DNA from: Otis tarda
Taxonomy: Eukaryota > Chordata > Aves > Otidiformes > Otididae
Direction of reading: 5' to 3'
Length of the DNA: 64,000 bases
Assembly (NCBI GenBank): GCA_026413225.1
Contig: CM048557.1
Location: 16,904,871 to 16,968,870, forward strand
Position numbers and translations under genes: made by a program. The first letter of the stretch is position 1. Each line of letters opens with the position of its first letter. Below are positions 33,571 through 48,000 of this stretch, in pieces. Below the pieces are notes generated by a model that was not told where the DNA came from, searched no databases, and saw nothing but the letters and a program-made list of their open reading frames with translations.

Positions 33571-34156
33571 GCTTCAGCACGGCCGAGCAGGAGGGGCAAC
33601 CCCCCGGGGGGTGGGGGGGGAAGCCGAGAGCCGCCCACCCCCCTCTCCTCCGCCTCCCGGGGGCCATCTCCCCCTCTCCAACCCACCGCGTTAGGAAGAG
33701 CGGAAATGCCGACCATTCAATTAGAGATATTTGGGAGCAGGCTGCGGGGAGATAATGGCTCAGGCAATTATGTCCGATTAGGGTGGCCCCGGGCCGGCTG
33801 CTGAGCAGCCAGAGCTCTGGTCCGGGTGGCCTGGCCCGCACTGTCACCCGCTGTGACTTTGCAGGGGTGCGGCGGCGGGGGGCAAGAAAGGCGCGAAGTG
33901 AATCCCGGTCGCAGGTTTTTAGAGGCTCAGGTGCGGAGCTGACACGGCTTGCGGTGTGCGGGCTCTGCGTTCGGGAGGGTTGCGCGCCCCGCCGCTCCGT
34001 GTGCCCGTCCCTGGAGCTGGCGGTGGTCCGGGCCGCTCGCCCCCCTTGGAGCCCCTCTGACTCACGGCCTTTGCTGCTGCAGCAGGGCAAAAGCAGCCGA
34101 GCCAGAGCTGTTACTGTACTCCCTCACCCCTTTGTATCTGAGATATCACTGTTGTT

Positions 34157-34368
34157 CTTTTCCCCTTTTTTTCTTTTTTCCCCTTTTTTTTCTTTTTTCC
34201 CCTTTTTTTTCTTTTTTCCCTTTTTTTTTCTTTTTTCCCCTTTTTTTCTTTTTTCCCCTTTTTTTTTCTTTTTCCCCCCTTTTTTCTTCCCCCCTCTTTT
34301 TCTCCCCCCCCCTTTTTTTCTTTCCCCTTTTCTCTCCTTTTTTTTTTTTTTTTTTTTTTTTTTTCTCC
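34157..34368. repeat. polypyrimidine tandem repeat upstream of GAL
   Basis: About 210 bp containing only T and C on the plus strand. It is built from roughly 19-bp units of CCCC, T7-8, C, T6, which degenerate toward the right and end in T27 (34338-34364). On the GAL sense strand it is pure purine. It lies about 620-830 bp upstream of the predicted GAL start site. Confidence 0.95.
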
Positions 34369-37300
34369 CAGGGTTATATGTGAAAGGCTAGGGATGTAGC
34401 TCTCCCCGGTGATTAGAGTAGCCCTAGCCTAGTCTAATCTGCAACCGGTGAAAGTTTTACCACTTTGCTTATCTTAGTTGTGGTTACAGCCAGCATCAGG
34501 ACACACAAAATTGAATTAAAAGGGAGGAATTCCAATGTTAGTTCCCTTTTATCCCTGCCAAAATTGTATTTTCTCTGAACAGATAAGTTTACTCACTACA
34601 AGTCCCTCAAATTCATCTTTCAGTAAAAAAAAAACTATCACAGATGTTGCACAGAGTAAGTTACACTTCCAGCTCCTTTTCCTGAAGCTGCTTACAACTC
34701 CCTGCAAACTCTTGCACAGTGCGAATGTGAACTTGAATGTGGAGCTGAGACAGTTACTGAACAATGCAATACACCTATCATTCACCAGTTGAAAAGCAAA
34801 CCTTTTTTTTTTTTACTTCAATGTAGCATAATGTTGATAACCTAGGCTAGAAGCAGAAGCTGTGTCTTGTAGTTCTGTTTCCTATCCTCTTCAGTTAGAA
34901 GCAGTAGTTACAGTAGCCTAGCCACATCATTGGATCTCTGATTTGAAACTGCTTAAATAAAGTTTATTTCATGCTGTTCTTAAATGCTAATGTACGTAAA
35001 TGGGAGGCTCAACTTTGCAGATTTCATTAGGTGCTTTTTATCATTTGCTGAGGATGTTCTGTCAGCCATTGCATGATCCTCACAAATCAGAGCAGATAGA
35101 TCTGCAAAATGGCAATATAATTTTTGCAAAGCATTGTTTTCTTTTACCTTATCAAAAATGCACTTCTGGCTGAAATTTCCTAGCTTTCAACTGTTAACTC
35201 CTCAGAGGTAATTTTTGAATCTTGAAGCTTCTCTGTGACATAAAATGTTTTCTTTGTGTTATTCAAATAAAACCACAGAAATGATATCAAGAGATGTCAA
35301 CATTTGCATTCAAGATATATTAAAAAAAAATGTTAATTTTGTTATCTTTGACTACAGTTTGTTCTTCAGGCTCCTGTAAAAAGTATTTGAAACAATGTAT
35401 TTTACCCTGTAATTTTTATTCCAGTTTTTCATCACAATAATTGCATCTTCTTGTCAAACTACAGAGTGAAATTACATCTTGTCAAATTGCAGAGTTCATC
35501 TCCACTGGAGTCAGATGCAAAAGAAAGCCTCTTTGTATACTCAAAGGCTTAATCCATCACTTGCCCGTCATAGTTTTTGTCTAAATCTATCTTTAGGTTA
35601 GTGTCAATTAAATAATTTTATCAGTCATTCCTACAATTGATGTTCTCATTCCTTCAATTTTACTTGTCAAGAATGCTACTAGTCTTTTTTTTTTATTCCA
35701 TAGGAATTTTAAACCTCACTGCTCAGACAGAAATATTAGAATTAGTCTGAAGCCTGCTTTTTCTAGCCTAGCTTGAAAAACGGCCATCTCTGTGACTATA
35801 CAGTTTATTTTCTTGTTAAGGCGACCCTTTAACATACTAATTTCTCCACTGATTTATTTGTTGTTCCGTTAATTGTAAAGGCTTATTGGAATTTACAGTA
35901 GCTGTTAGGTTATGCCTAGTCCTCACCACAGGTTCACCATCAGACAAACTCACAATGAAGCTCATCTAAAATTTGGTCAAGTCAACAGAACAACAAGCAT
36001 TGATAACAAAACTGTCTGTAATGTCTCTAAATTGATATGTGAGAGACAGGACTGCCATTGGCTGCCTCACACAACAACATGTACTCTGTTCCATGATTGC
36101 AACTGCATTTCATAATAATTAAATGAAAACCCAGGGGAGAATACTGTTTCCAGACAGAGTAAAAGCTTCAAATTTTAAAGGAAATGATAATACAGATTAA
36201 ACAAATAAGAGTATTGAAACACTGAGCTTGAGAAAAAATTAATTACATTTTTGTCACTGGAGATAAAATTTTGAGAACAAGTAAATCCTAAGGAGTCTAT
36301 TACGTGTTTAATGGTAAAAATTTCCCTTATATACAAATTATGATGTAGGATGACCTGTCTTATTTTTAACTAACAAAACCCATAAACCATCAAGAAAACA
36401 CTGAATGAAAGTGGATTTTGCAATATACTTTGGGAGGATCTGGAGTTGCAGTGGCTCCCTTCACTATCAAGCTTACTGAGATGATGACTGAAGCATGAAA
36501 AAGTGTGTCTGCTATTTCTGTCTTGAAGTTGTATAGCCAGGTTTGGTTTCAGCAACTCACCGATGACTATTAAACTCAAATATTAAAAGTGACTGCATTC
36601 ACAGAGGGATGTCCATCTGCATGAAAAATGAGTGAAGTTTTTTTCCTGCTTCCCAGGTAACATCAAGCGTGAACATATTAAGACCATCCTCAAGTATGTA
36701 CACAAAATCATAAAAATATTACACAAACAATGGCATTGAATTCTAGGCTTAGGAGATAAGTTACCAGAAAAATTTGTTTACCATACACGGGAATGATTTC
36801 AGTGAAACACTGACATTACAGAAAGTAAATGTTTTACTGGGGGAGTGTCATCATCCAGCTACCTAGAAATGATTCTTTGTGAAGTTTAAAGTTGTCTATC
36901 TTTGAATCTAATTCAATATTTACCAGTGGACCACTAACATGCAGTGACATCTGTAACTCGTGTTACTGTTTTTTTCTGCATTGGAAATGATTTTAGGTTT
37001 TCAAGATTAGCATTTTAATCCTGAATACAGAGATTTACCGTAACTGAGCATGGAGATCATAAACGCAAGGCTTTCTGTGGCTAATTCTAATTCTGAGTGG
37101 GAAAGGCACAAATTCTTTTCTAACAGAGTATAGGCATTGAGAGATCTGAATATCAAGAAGCAATGAAACATTCCAGATGCCAACAAGACTGTGAATTGTT
37201 TCACTGATCTAAAGGTTTAATGCTGTTTTGGTGGTGTATGAGCACACTGTCCCAGAGCTGAAGAGTTATTTAGAGTTTTTCTTTCTACTCAACAGCATTA

Positions 37301-38689
37301 CCCCACCTTTCAGTATTTGCATCTCAGCTGCTCCGTGTTAACCTAAGCGGAGATGAGTTGAAGATGGCACTCTTTGCATTTATCTGAGGATGACATAGAA
37401 CTTCAATATGCAGCTGTCATTTTGAAAGTAGTTTGCTCTTTGAGTCTTTGAGAAACATCTTGATTATTTTTTCCCTCACACATATAGAACAATTTTCTTC
37501 TTTAATGGATGTAGAACAGAGAACATGGTTTAAAAAAAAAAAGTAGTAATAAGAGAAGGGTTATTTTCTTCATTCTTCCAAAGTCTTTGCTATTGTTTTC
37601 TTCCCATTTTCCCATTTTGTAATTTCTGTGAAATGTAGGCAATTTTTAACTGAATGAATCTTTTGCCCATTTTACCACCTTCAGCTCAGTGTCAAATAGA
37701 ACTAAACATTACAGATATACTTTCTGAATGAAGGACTATTTTCTGTTCTGAATTGCACCAATATAAACTAATAACTTCCTGTTATTACATCAATGTGTGC
37801 TACCAGAACACGTGTCATTGGAACAAAACCGTGTCTACCACGTGTTAGATCATCTTATGTCTTTTAAAAAAGATTTTTGATTCAAGAAGCACATTGATTT
37901 TAGACTAATTGTGTATAAAAAAACCCCAACAGAATAAAATTTTCAGATGAAAATTCTGAAAGTTAATTACTATACACATCAATAGGTTTAAAAATTATCA
38001 AGGACAGGTTGCTAGCCAACACAGTCACATAAACTTCACATCCTAAAGAAGTCAGACTAAATGAGAGGGTCTCTTGATGAGGGTTTATCTGAGAAAAGCA
38101 TTGAGAATTTCAAATATTCTAAGAAATACCATTTGCAAGGGTGGACCAATACAGATTGCACACCCTACTGCCATTTCTAGTTTTATGCATCCCCAGACCA
38201 CTGCTGTTCAGGCAAAATGGCTGTATGCAGAAGCCTCACTGAAATTCTAGGAGACCTACTGCTCTGGCAATTTTCTTTGCAGGCCGAGGAGGAGGATTTA
38301 TCTCTCTCAGAAGCAAATACAATATCTCAGCTCTATGAAAGGCAACAGAGCTTGCCTCTCAGCTCCTGCTAAGGCTAGAGCTCAGCTTTTCCAGAGGCAG
38401 AAACCCTGGCTGAATCCTGCAACAGCAGAGGCTCCTTTCCCAAGTTCTGAATTCCGATGCTTGCCTGAAGGAAGTTGGTTCCTGGCTTAAGTATACATTT
38501 AATTCCTAACTCACCAGTGACTTCCTCCTCCTTTGGACAGTAAATTCAGTGGAAGCTCACAACTACCAAACACAAGCGAGCTGTTTCTGCTCCTGCAAGA
38601 TCTCAGGAGGGATTACTGCCTACCTGCTGATGAGAAACAGCGTGAGGAGCAGCTGATGACAGCTACCTGCCTCCTGGTGAGCAACTTCT
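34369..38689. other. intergenic DNA upstream of GAL
   Basis: No gene recognised. An imperfect two-copy repeat of about 30-bp period lies at 35444-35495 (CATCTT-GTCAAA-T-CAGAGT). The remainder is AT-rich DNA without a recognised repeat family. Confidence 0.4.
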
Positions 38690-38845
38690 AAGAGATTTTT
38701 TTACAGTGAAAACAATCAGTCTCCCAGGGACTTAGTGGAGTCCCCATCACTGAGGTTTTAAAGACTTGAGTGGACAGGGTGCCAGATAATAGGTTGAACC
38801 AGATGTTTTTTTGAGGTCCCTTCCAGCCTAAGCTGTTCTATTATC
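38690..38845 (+). mobile_element. CR1 LINE 3' fragment, older type
   Basis: About 150 bases from the end of a diverged CR1. They include TTTTTTTACAGTGAAAACA, CAGGGACTTAGTGGAGTCCC, CATCACTGAGGTTTTAAAGA and the terminal GAGGTCCCTTCCAGCCTAAG. The spacing matches the end of ORF2 plus the 3' UTR of older CR1 copies. Confidence 0.75.
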
Positions 38846-41054
38846 ACTTAAAAATATTATTTATAAATTACAATAAGTGAGTTGTCAAATTATATGTACT
38901 AAAATAAGGACCCACAGGAAAACAGGTCAGTGCTTTCATGGCTTTTATTTTTTAACAGGATAAACACCAATTGCTTCATTAACAAGTATGTTGCAATATT
39001 ATAATACAAAAAGCCTCACAAGTAGGCATTTCAGACATAAAGTACATTCACAGTAATGCAAAAGGAGCTACAGATTAATATTTACATCAACTATTTTCCA
39101 AAAATATTTTTATATTAAGTTAATTTAAGTGTAAGAAAGTTAGGCAGAGTGTTAAAAGATAGATATTCAGTTAAAAAATACAATTTTGTATCTTTCTTTG
39201 ATTTACTGGGGTTTATTTTGTTAAAGCACAAAATGGAATTAGGATGATATTACACGGCCTTAATTTTCCTACTATAAATGCACCCAATTAGTCTTTTTCT
39301 GCTTTGGTAAGAAATAACTCATTCCATCTTACAGGCCCACTGTGTAGTTTGAAACCAGGTTAGGGAAAATTTGGTGGTTTGCGTTGTTTTCCAGAAGTGG
39401 AAAGGCTTGAGTACATTTGATCTCATGCAAAGGAGACTGAAAGTGACAGCCGAACAGACTGTTCTCCCACATCTTCCCAATGGAAAAATAAACAGGGGAA
39501 AAAACTTTCTTCTATTCTCCTCTGGAAGTCTTTTCACCTGATGCCTTGGTGGTAAGAACACACTACTAGTAACTATAAGGCAGAAGCTGTTCTCCCCAGC
39601 AAAAATCTTCCAAAAAACAAAACAGGAAAAGAAAACCTTCAAAACCAAAATCATTTGATTTCAGGCTGAAAACCATTCTCAGTGGTCCAGCTTTCAAATG
39701 TGGAATTTCATCTCTGAGAGAAAACAAGGTTTTTATGTCATCTTGAGACATATGGTTCAAACGAGCTTGTGCAAAGCTAAAAATTACTTTAAAGTCATCT
39801 TTGCTCATACCTGTGATTCATATGGAGGCAAACCTTCTGTTATATTTTGGTAGGTTATGTACTGAGATCCTGACGTGTGTTGAACACACACTTCTGATTC
39901 TCAGTGGGAACAGAGGTGCTTAACATCTTTCAACATCCTAGATTCCATCAATATTTTTTGACATATAAAGGTGACATATTGGCCTTTTTTTTTGTATTTG
40001 AAAATCTTTTGTTAATACATTTTGGTATTTTCAGTGGAATAAGGAAGAGAAAAGTCAGTTTATCTGGACTGCATGTGACCTTTTCCATGGCTTTGCAGAA
40101 TAAAAATGCCAGTGATGTCATGCACAAGACAGGTTACATAAAGATGCCCATGCAATGGTGTTCTATTGCAGAAAAAGGGATATTTATGAATCCAATTAAA
40201 AAAAAAAAAACTGTTTACATGCTGTTTGCATGTAGATTTTTACCCTGTAACGTGCCTATTCTTTCCACTGGCTACAGAGGGAGCCCATACCCTTAATTCA
40301 GACCAGGATTTAGACAATGTGAGTTGCCAGGTTATTTGCATTTTGGGGCAATAAGAGAAGGCTGAAGGTTTATTGTCAAGTCAAAACCACAAATAAAAGG
40401 CTGTTAAGACAGAGGGTCATACGGTCTGCTGAAATACTAGCTTTAAAAACAAGCAAATGAAAAAAATTCCCAACAATCACTAAACAGTCTTGACAAAACG
40501 GAAGTAAATTGAGGCAGGTAGAGAACAAAATTTTCTGTGGCTGATGTGCAAGTCTGTGCAGAGGTTATTTGCCACCAAACGCACTTCAGTTCCTCAGCAG
40601 TGCCCCTCCAGCCCCAAGTTTTCTTATTACGGAACATAAATGAGGGGTTGAGGTAATCACTCCACCCCCAAGAAAAAGCTTGAGAATGAAGAAGTAAGAG
40701 GGACACAGGGGATGGGATTCAGCTTCTTAGCTCTAGGAACTTGCATGTGAGTAAGTTATCACGCTCCCATGATAGTCAGTGGAGAGGGAATTAGTATGGT
40801 CAAGAGTCACTCCACTTAAGCTAAGTACCTACATGTTGTTAGTTGACTAGTGCTCTAGATCCCAGTGATTGCTTTGGCTAGCTATCCATGGATTATTATG
40901 GAAGCTTTGACACATAGCTCACCTTCGGGGACCTAAATTAATGGCAAATAATTCCAGCCATGATGACAGTCTTTCAAACAATAAAAAAATGTTAGAAAAC
41001 AGGGATCAGTTAATATCCATGCCTAATGGGTGGTAGAAGAAGTAGAAGCTGTAT
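38846..41054. other. unassigned intergenic DNA
   Basis: Short open frames on the minus strand at 39319-39808 and 40443-40706 show no motif I know and no splice pattern. No repeat family recognised. Confidence 0.35.
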
Positions 41055-41210
41055 TAATCTGCAAGAAAAAATGTTGAGGTTAGTTATTAGGAAAAAATTT
41101 CTCACTATATGGTTAGAAAAAGAAAGCTGTAAGAAATATAATGGTAGAGGATTTATGTGGAGGCTTCTCTAGAGACCAGGTTGAGTGAATGTGTCAGGGA
41201 CAATGCAGGC
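41055..41210 (+). mobile_element. degenerate CR1 LINE 3' fragment
   Basis: TTGAGGTTAGTTATTAGGAA, AAATTTCTCACTATATGG, then GAGGATTTATGTGGAGGC and CTAGAGACCAGGTTGAGTG follow the order of the CR1 ORF2 terminus (the residues around RLDIRKNFF and the lysine/arginine-rich end), with many changes. The 3' tail is not recognised. Confidence 0.5.
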
Positions 41211-41762
41211 ACACAATGCTCCAGAAGAGTAACACTTCAACTGTGTCATCTCTCTGTTCTACCTGTATGTCTCTGTATGATTCTGTGTCAAAAAAACTCA
41301 GGGACAGTGTGTTTCTTAGAATTATTTCAGATCTGTTTATGCTATGACATAATGTGGATTTTTGCTATTGTGATTGATTACGTATTTTAACTTCATGTAC
41401 TCTCCCAGAATGTTCATCATCTTCACTACCTAGCTTCCCTCATGTGTTGTATTCTTACTTTTTGTTATCTCCCTTATTACTTCCTCTCTCGTTCTTCTGC
41501 TTTGCTGTAGCATCATCACTCCTTTTCACAGTCTTTCTATCCCTGTCTCATTTTATTTCCACTCTTTTTAGTCTATTTTCCTAAAGAAATAGATCTTACA
41601 GTATTACTCTGCTGTCTTCTCTTCTGTCCTTTTCCCACACATGATTTTGGAAAAAAACAAGCTTAAAATGAAGAATGCCATCAATCATAAGGCATATTCT
41701 GTAGCAAACCAGGTTTCATTAACTTTAATGCTAGCCGAATTAATGAATTTATTTTTATTTTC

Positions 41763-42060
41763 ATAGGATCATACAGTAATTAAATTGGAAAAATCCTCTA
41801 GAGGTCCTCTAGTTCAGCCTCCTGCTGGTAGCTTGTTCAACTAGATCTGGTTCCTCAGGGCCTTAACCAATTGAGGTCTGAATGTCTCTGAAGGTGGAGA
41901 CATTCCCCCACCTCTGTGGGCCTCTGCTCCAGTGTTTGACTGTCTTCAAGTCAAGTTTTTTTTTTCTTCTTTTTATCCAGTTGGAATTTAATGTATTGCA
42001 AGTTGTGCCTGTTGCTTTTTATCCTACCATTGTGCATATCCTAAACCATGTGCAGCTGTA
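41763..42060 (-). mobile_element. CR1 LINE 3' fragment, older type
   Basis: Minus-strand CR1: the tail complement CATAGGATCATACAG, then TCCTCTAGAGGTCCTCTAG, TTCAGCCTCCTGCT, and further on ACATTCCCCCACCTCTGTGG and GCTCCAGTGTTTGACTGTC. It continues into decayed ORF2 sequence; the right-hand end is approximate. Confidence 0.75.
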
Positions 42061-45000
42061 GCACAGAGGGAAATTAATTGCTCCTGGTACTTTGTGTGAC
42101 CCAGAGTTTGCATGAAACAGAGCACATAGCCTCTATTAAACTCCTCTATTCCTCAGATAAATATAAACAGAAATTATCACTTTTTTGTATAATCAAGATG
42201 TTGCAAAAACAATAACTGGTGGGGTTTTTTTTTTATCTTAACTGGAACCTGAATCTGGATGATAAGAAGAGAAGTCCTTTGATTTAACTTTTTGGAACTT
42301 CGGCTTACACCATTTGAATGTTAGCAATTATCCTTATCCCTTGCCTTTCTAACAACCATGACTATGCTAAGTATGACTGTAAATTAGCAGTCCTTTAGTG
42401 AAAACAGCAACTGTAGTTAGGATTTTGGGATAGGGACACATGAATCAAAATTTGTTCCAAACTGTTCTTCAGAATTTCACAGAATGACCTGTCAGCATGT
42501 CCATCATTTTGACTTATAACTTATGATTATAAATTGAAAAACAGATGCAGTTAGCTGCAGAATAAGATCTACACATTCAGTTGAAAATATTTTTTAAGGA
42601 TTTTTTTTCCCCAGTGTAATACAAGGTAAAAACTAAAACAATCAACCAAAAGCAAGGCACTATTAAGAGCTATCTGATTTTGGAAGCTGGTCACGGTTTA
42701 CCAGAAGTCTCACTGCTTCGTATGTAGTTCAGTAATCTGAATTAGTATCTTAGGTTCTACAACAGTTTTAATTATTTATTGTTACTAATAAAATTGCAGA
42801 AGGTATAGTTTAAACATCTGATAATGATACATTTAATGGGAAGAAATTATGTTTCTAATTTTTCCCTAATCTCTTTTCTAAACTTCTCACTGGAATGCAT
42901 CTGTCCTTCTCTTTAACACAGAATATTTACAATTTCTAGTACTCATAACACTAATCACCTAATTGTTTAAGACAAAAAGATTTGCTATGTAGTATTTTAT
43001 TCTGAGAAATATTTTTTGTTTATCAATCAATTCTTGTTTCAGTATGAGAAGATTCTACAAAGAAAAACCCAAAGAACAGATCCAAGTTGTTTTAAGGGGT
43101 GTTTTTAATGAAAGAAACCCGTTTCCTCCTCTGTCACTTACAAAAAGCAACTAAGTCCTACTGATCCACTCAGATATACAGTGAATATTCACTCAGCTTT
43201 TAACATTATCAGCCAAGTTATCAAACCAACTAACACTACGGATAATTCAGAGGCACACAAGAAACAGAAATAAATCTTTATTATGTCCTTTCTTGAAAGC
43301 TTTTAATAGCTGCTTGTTGCAAGTGAATCTACATGTTTCCCAGGTTTAAATTTTAAGGTCTATTATGATACACTTAAGTATGCATATGTTCTCATTTGTG
43401 ATTGAAAACGATAGGTATCATACACAATGCAATTGCTGATGTTATCTCTTTTTTTTTCTAATCTCTTTGCAAAATTTTAAGTATAGCAGTTCTATAACAC
43501 GTTAAGTCTATAGATCAGGCTTGAATGAATTTCATACATTTATATGAACATAAGTATGTTCTCTTACTTTCTCTTGACTTCCACTTGCACTTTTTAACTC
43601 ATACCTTATTGTTGTGTGGGTTACACAGTATCAAGGGTCCATTTTTCTATTAGCAGCACAAGCAGACAGATCACAATGGTCCACTCTGTTATGCAATCCA
43701 GGAAAAACCATACTCTATTATTTGGCTTACAGGTTCTCACAGATTTGTTCAGTTTACTTTATTATCCCAAGGAATAGAAGCAAAAGAGGCCTTCTAGCTA
43801 CTTCTGGACATAAAATTTAAGTGTTAGATGTCAACTCTTTAGTATCAAATAGGAAAGGATTTTCAGGAGTCTACTTGTTCCTGCTTTCTAGCATGAAAGA
43901 GATGAGATATTTAAGTCTAGTCTTAGATCTACCATGACTCTTCTTTCATCAAAAAGAAATTAGAGAAAGAAGAAACCCAGTTTGATAATAACAGAATCTT
44001 GGTAGTTTATTGTACCTGGGGGATTAAAAGCCTCCTATGGGGATAAAAGACACATAGTATATGTATATATTATACAGAAAGTACTTATGCCCTGCTTTGG
44101 ACCAGGGACATTTACAATGGTTGGCTAAACTTCATGTTTGGGAGAAATCCCCAGAGCTTTTATAAAGACCATGTCAGTAATGGGTTTATGTCAGTACATT
44201 TCCTACATTTTCCTATTGAAGTGGCATGAAAATAAAGAAAAGCTTCTTTTCCAGATCATAGAAAAGTGCTGACATTACATGTATTATGAAAAATCTTGCA
44301 GTGTCCTTTTATCTTCTGAATTTAATAACTTATTCTGTTCAAGATCACACAGTTTGTAGGTTGATACATTGTGTACCTCTGCCATACAGCCCCTATTTCT
44401 ATAGACTCTTGTTTTTCACTTCACCTCACTAACTTTTCCTCTGATTATTTTGATCAAATATGTTACAGAGGTGACTTCTGTAAATACCTAAGTTTCATGT
44501 AGGAGAAAAAAAGCAGAGACAAATGTCTTCTCACGTTAAGATTTTCTTGATACATTGCTCCGAAAATGATCCCTGACAGTTTTTTTTTTGCTTTATTTTC
44601 TCCAAAAGAAAATTAGAAAAGCATTGACTGTGATTAGAGAGCTTATTTATTTTTTCGTATACAGGAAATAAATAAAATCAAACTTTTTAAAAAAGTATAA
44701 TAGCCTCAAAAGTTTATAAAGATAACTAAATCGATTAAGTTGCATAGACTTTCGGAGTATAAAACTGCAGATTTTCTTTCCTGGGAATTCTCTTACTAGG
44801 CAATGAAAAAAGGCCCTTGGAAGAAGGATGTTCAGTCAAAGAGTTATGAAGAACCATTATTCTAGCGAATCTTGTATATTATTTATCAGAAGGCATGACT
44901 TCCTTGACTTTCAAGTCTCAGTAGATGTCTTTAACAGGTGGTACAGTTCACTATCATTTTTTAAAGTTTGTTTTCTCTCCAGATATTTAACCTTCTATGA

Positions 45001-48000
45001 CCTAGTCTTTAGAGAATTCTTCCTGGAATTGTTTAAATAATAAGAACAGAAGAAATATTGCTATATAGAGGAGGGTAAACAATTTGTGGAATTTATCACA
45101 CCAACTTGCAGTCTGGGACATCAGAAGAAAGCCTATCAGTCCAGGTTGTCGAATACATTATTGTGTATATACAAGGGAATGTCTTCTGATTTTATGACTG
45201 TTTCAATTCCCAGGTATAAGGGGATTTTTATTAAAAGTGCTGTAGGAGTACAATGCACTCTTTGCCTGATTTTAATAGAACTGCCACAATTTAATTTCAT
45301 CATCACAAGTGAGCCTGGCTTCTTTATTCATACCTTCACACCTCTTTCAATCTTTATTTCTGCTTTTTTAATGGAGGGGTTTTTTTTGTATATTTCAAAA
45401 TTTATTTTGTTAGGTAAAAGGTAGTTTTTACAACTTACTTTAGAGTTCAGTGTGCAAAAAAAAAAGAGATAAGTATATCATGTTTATCTTCACAAAATAT
45501 GGATTAAATTATTTGACAGAACTTTTGAACTTTCGGAACAAGAATGATTTCTTGGTAGAGTAAATTATTTCTTACTAGGCTAATTGTATTAAGAAAACTA
45601 AACTATTATTACTTCTTGAGTCAGTTTAATCTCTGTACAGAAAAACTGAAAACCTAGCTCTATCTCAACAATTCTTCACTCTATAGAGATTGTAGTAATC
45701 TGCTGGTATGCAATTTAAATTTCTTCTGGTTCATCTGAGAAATGCTTCCAGGAAGTTAATGAATAATGATTTCAAGGAACACCTCAAGACAGAGCAAAAA
45801 AACCCAAACCAAAACAAAACAAAAAAACCAAACCCCATATCTTTATGACATATGAACTTGCAGGTCTGGAAAGACCGATCATGCTAGATGTGATAGTCCT
45901 TTGTCCTGGCTCCTGTTCTCAGATGGCATGCACTTAGAGTTGCTAACATTTGGGCTGATACAATTTGGACTGGAAACATCATGAAAGATGTCTTCTGGTG
46001 AGATTTCTGCAGATATCCCTTCACATCATTTTCTGTACATGAAGAATGAAGGTGATATTTCACACAGATTCTACTTCTGATTTATGAACTTATTTATTTA
46101 GCTATTTGATCTGATTCCTTCCAGCTGCCCATTGTTAGGTCATGTCTCTTTCCACTAAAGACAAAAAAAAATTAATCAGGGATAGTTCCATCTCACCGCC
46201 AAGGCCAGTGAGACTGAACACTTCTACTGTCCATCTGCTGTTGCTATTGCTTTTGATGCTAATATGTGGCTAGTGTAGCTGATATGCTAGTGTAGTTGCA
46301 TGGAATGGAGCATTTTTATCTAGGGTGGCTGTCAGAAGCAAAGCAGTTCTTGCCAGAGATGCTGTTCAAAAATTCATACATGCAGCAGAAACCTTTGCTG
46401 TTATTGAAGGAAAGTAAGAAGATAATTTATTTATTTAACATTTAAATGTATCAAATATGGGTAAATAGCTTAGATATGACTGTGAAAGATAAATATGTAG
46501 TAACCTCACAATTCATCTATAATAGCTGTCGCAAATAAAGTTTGTAAGAACTAATTCTAATACAGAAAAATGGGCCAAAATACAATAGGAATCTACTAAA
46601 ATATGTTTCCCAAACTCACATGTGTGTAGAAAAATAGTAAAAAAGGGTATGTGTTTTGCCTTAAAATAAAATAGTGGATAATTTCAACAAAAATATTTTT
46701 AAATATTTGGTATAACTCTCATCAGACTTGGTAAATATATTCTATCATTCATGAAATACAGATGGTGTAGGGACTAGTGCTGCACACTTGATGACTGGGG
46801 AGGAGGAATCAAAAACATGAACGCATTTCTGTGACTATAAATAAGCGAAGAGATAGAATTGTGTTGAGGACTTGGTTTCCACTGGCTTTTAGTGCCCAGT
46901 TTCTCAACTCCTCTCTCGTTACTGCAAAATCACAATTAATTCTACAAATAAGAGGGAAAACACCTATAAAGGAATTGTTACTAACTATTTTTTGGAAGAC
47001 TTGGGAATTACCTGTTGTATTTAAGATTCAGTAAGACGAGCTCCGTTTCTGGTAAAAAATTCAATCTGCTGGGCTATCACCAACGCTGTTCCTTAGAGGC
47101 CAGATTCAAGAAATGGCTTAGATACTTGAAGCTGGATGTAGGGAGAGTTTGGAATGTCCTACTCCAAATTTCAAGTTTTTCCAATTTCAAATTTTGAAAT
47201 CCCTTCCTCAGCCATTGCCTAACTCTGGAGATGCCTGACTTCTTTTTATCTTTAAGTTCCCTCACCGTGTTGAGTTTGATGGCTTACCAGTAGCACCTTG
47301 TTCTTCACAGCTTGTGAAAACAGAATCTTTGGAAAGCGAGCCTCATACCAGGGGTTGGGATCCCTGCGGAGCTGTGTTTTGCTTGGGAAAGCACAACACT
47401 GTGGGCGCCACCAGTTTCATTAGCAAGACAGGACAGTTTACAATTCTTGGTCATTAATTTCCTACTCCTACAGTTAACATTTTTTTTTTTTGATTGAGAT
47501 CACTTTTGGTGAATCCTTTGTTTTTCAATGCGGTTGAAGGCTGTGCTATTTACCTGTTTGTGCTCAGAGTTGTAATCTGAGACACTACAGAAAGGTTGCC
47601 AGAGCTCATTCAGACTTCAGACTTTATAATTATTCATGTGGACGTTAATAGCATTGCTAGCAAGATGACTAAAGTTAGTAACAATATCACACACACACAC
47701 ATATATGCATATCCTAAGTGAGTGCTGGTTCTCACACAGATATTTACCTTCGGGGTTTTTTTTGTTAACCCTCCCTTGAACAGCAGCAAAAACTGGAGAA
47801 TCCTTACCTCCTCTTTCAATAAGCGTAAAAAGGAGAAGAGCTGCTGAAAGCATCCAGGTTATTGAGGAATCTTAACTCTGCCAGTAGGCTCTCAGAAACT
47901 ATAAAGGAAAAAAGACTGAGAGGCTATTATTTTATGATAGCACTAAGACACATCAAATAAAATGGGAGTGCACTGTTTGGTAGGGGTTAAAATATCTGTA

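Larger units (their letters stand above)
33230..34110. promoter_or_regulatory. GAL: CpG island at the GAL promoter
   Basis: The only strongly GC-rich, CpG-dense block in the window, with abrupt edges. It covers the 5' end of GAL. Within it, 33590-33670 has long C and G runs (including GGGGGGTGGGGGGGG on the plus strand) that could form a G-quadruplex. The 33700-33790 part is an AT-richer island with TTATCT, CTAATTG and CATAATTG motifs on the minus strand, resembling GATA and homeodomain sites. Long open frames on both strands here come from the base composition. Confidence 0.85.

Noticed and set aside
33183-34391. Long open frames (144-202 codons) on both strands around the CpG island
   Set aside because: They overlap each other, follow the GC-rich composition or the T/C array, and show no domain. 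The only coding sequence there is the 27-codon GAL exon.
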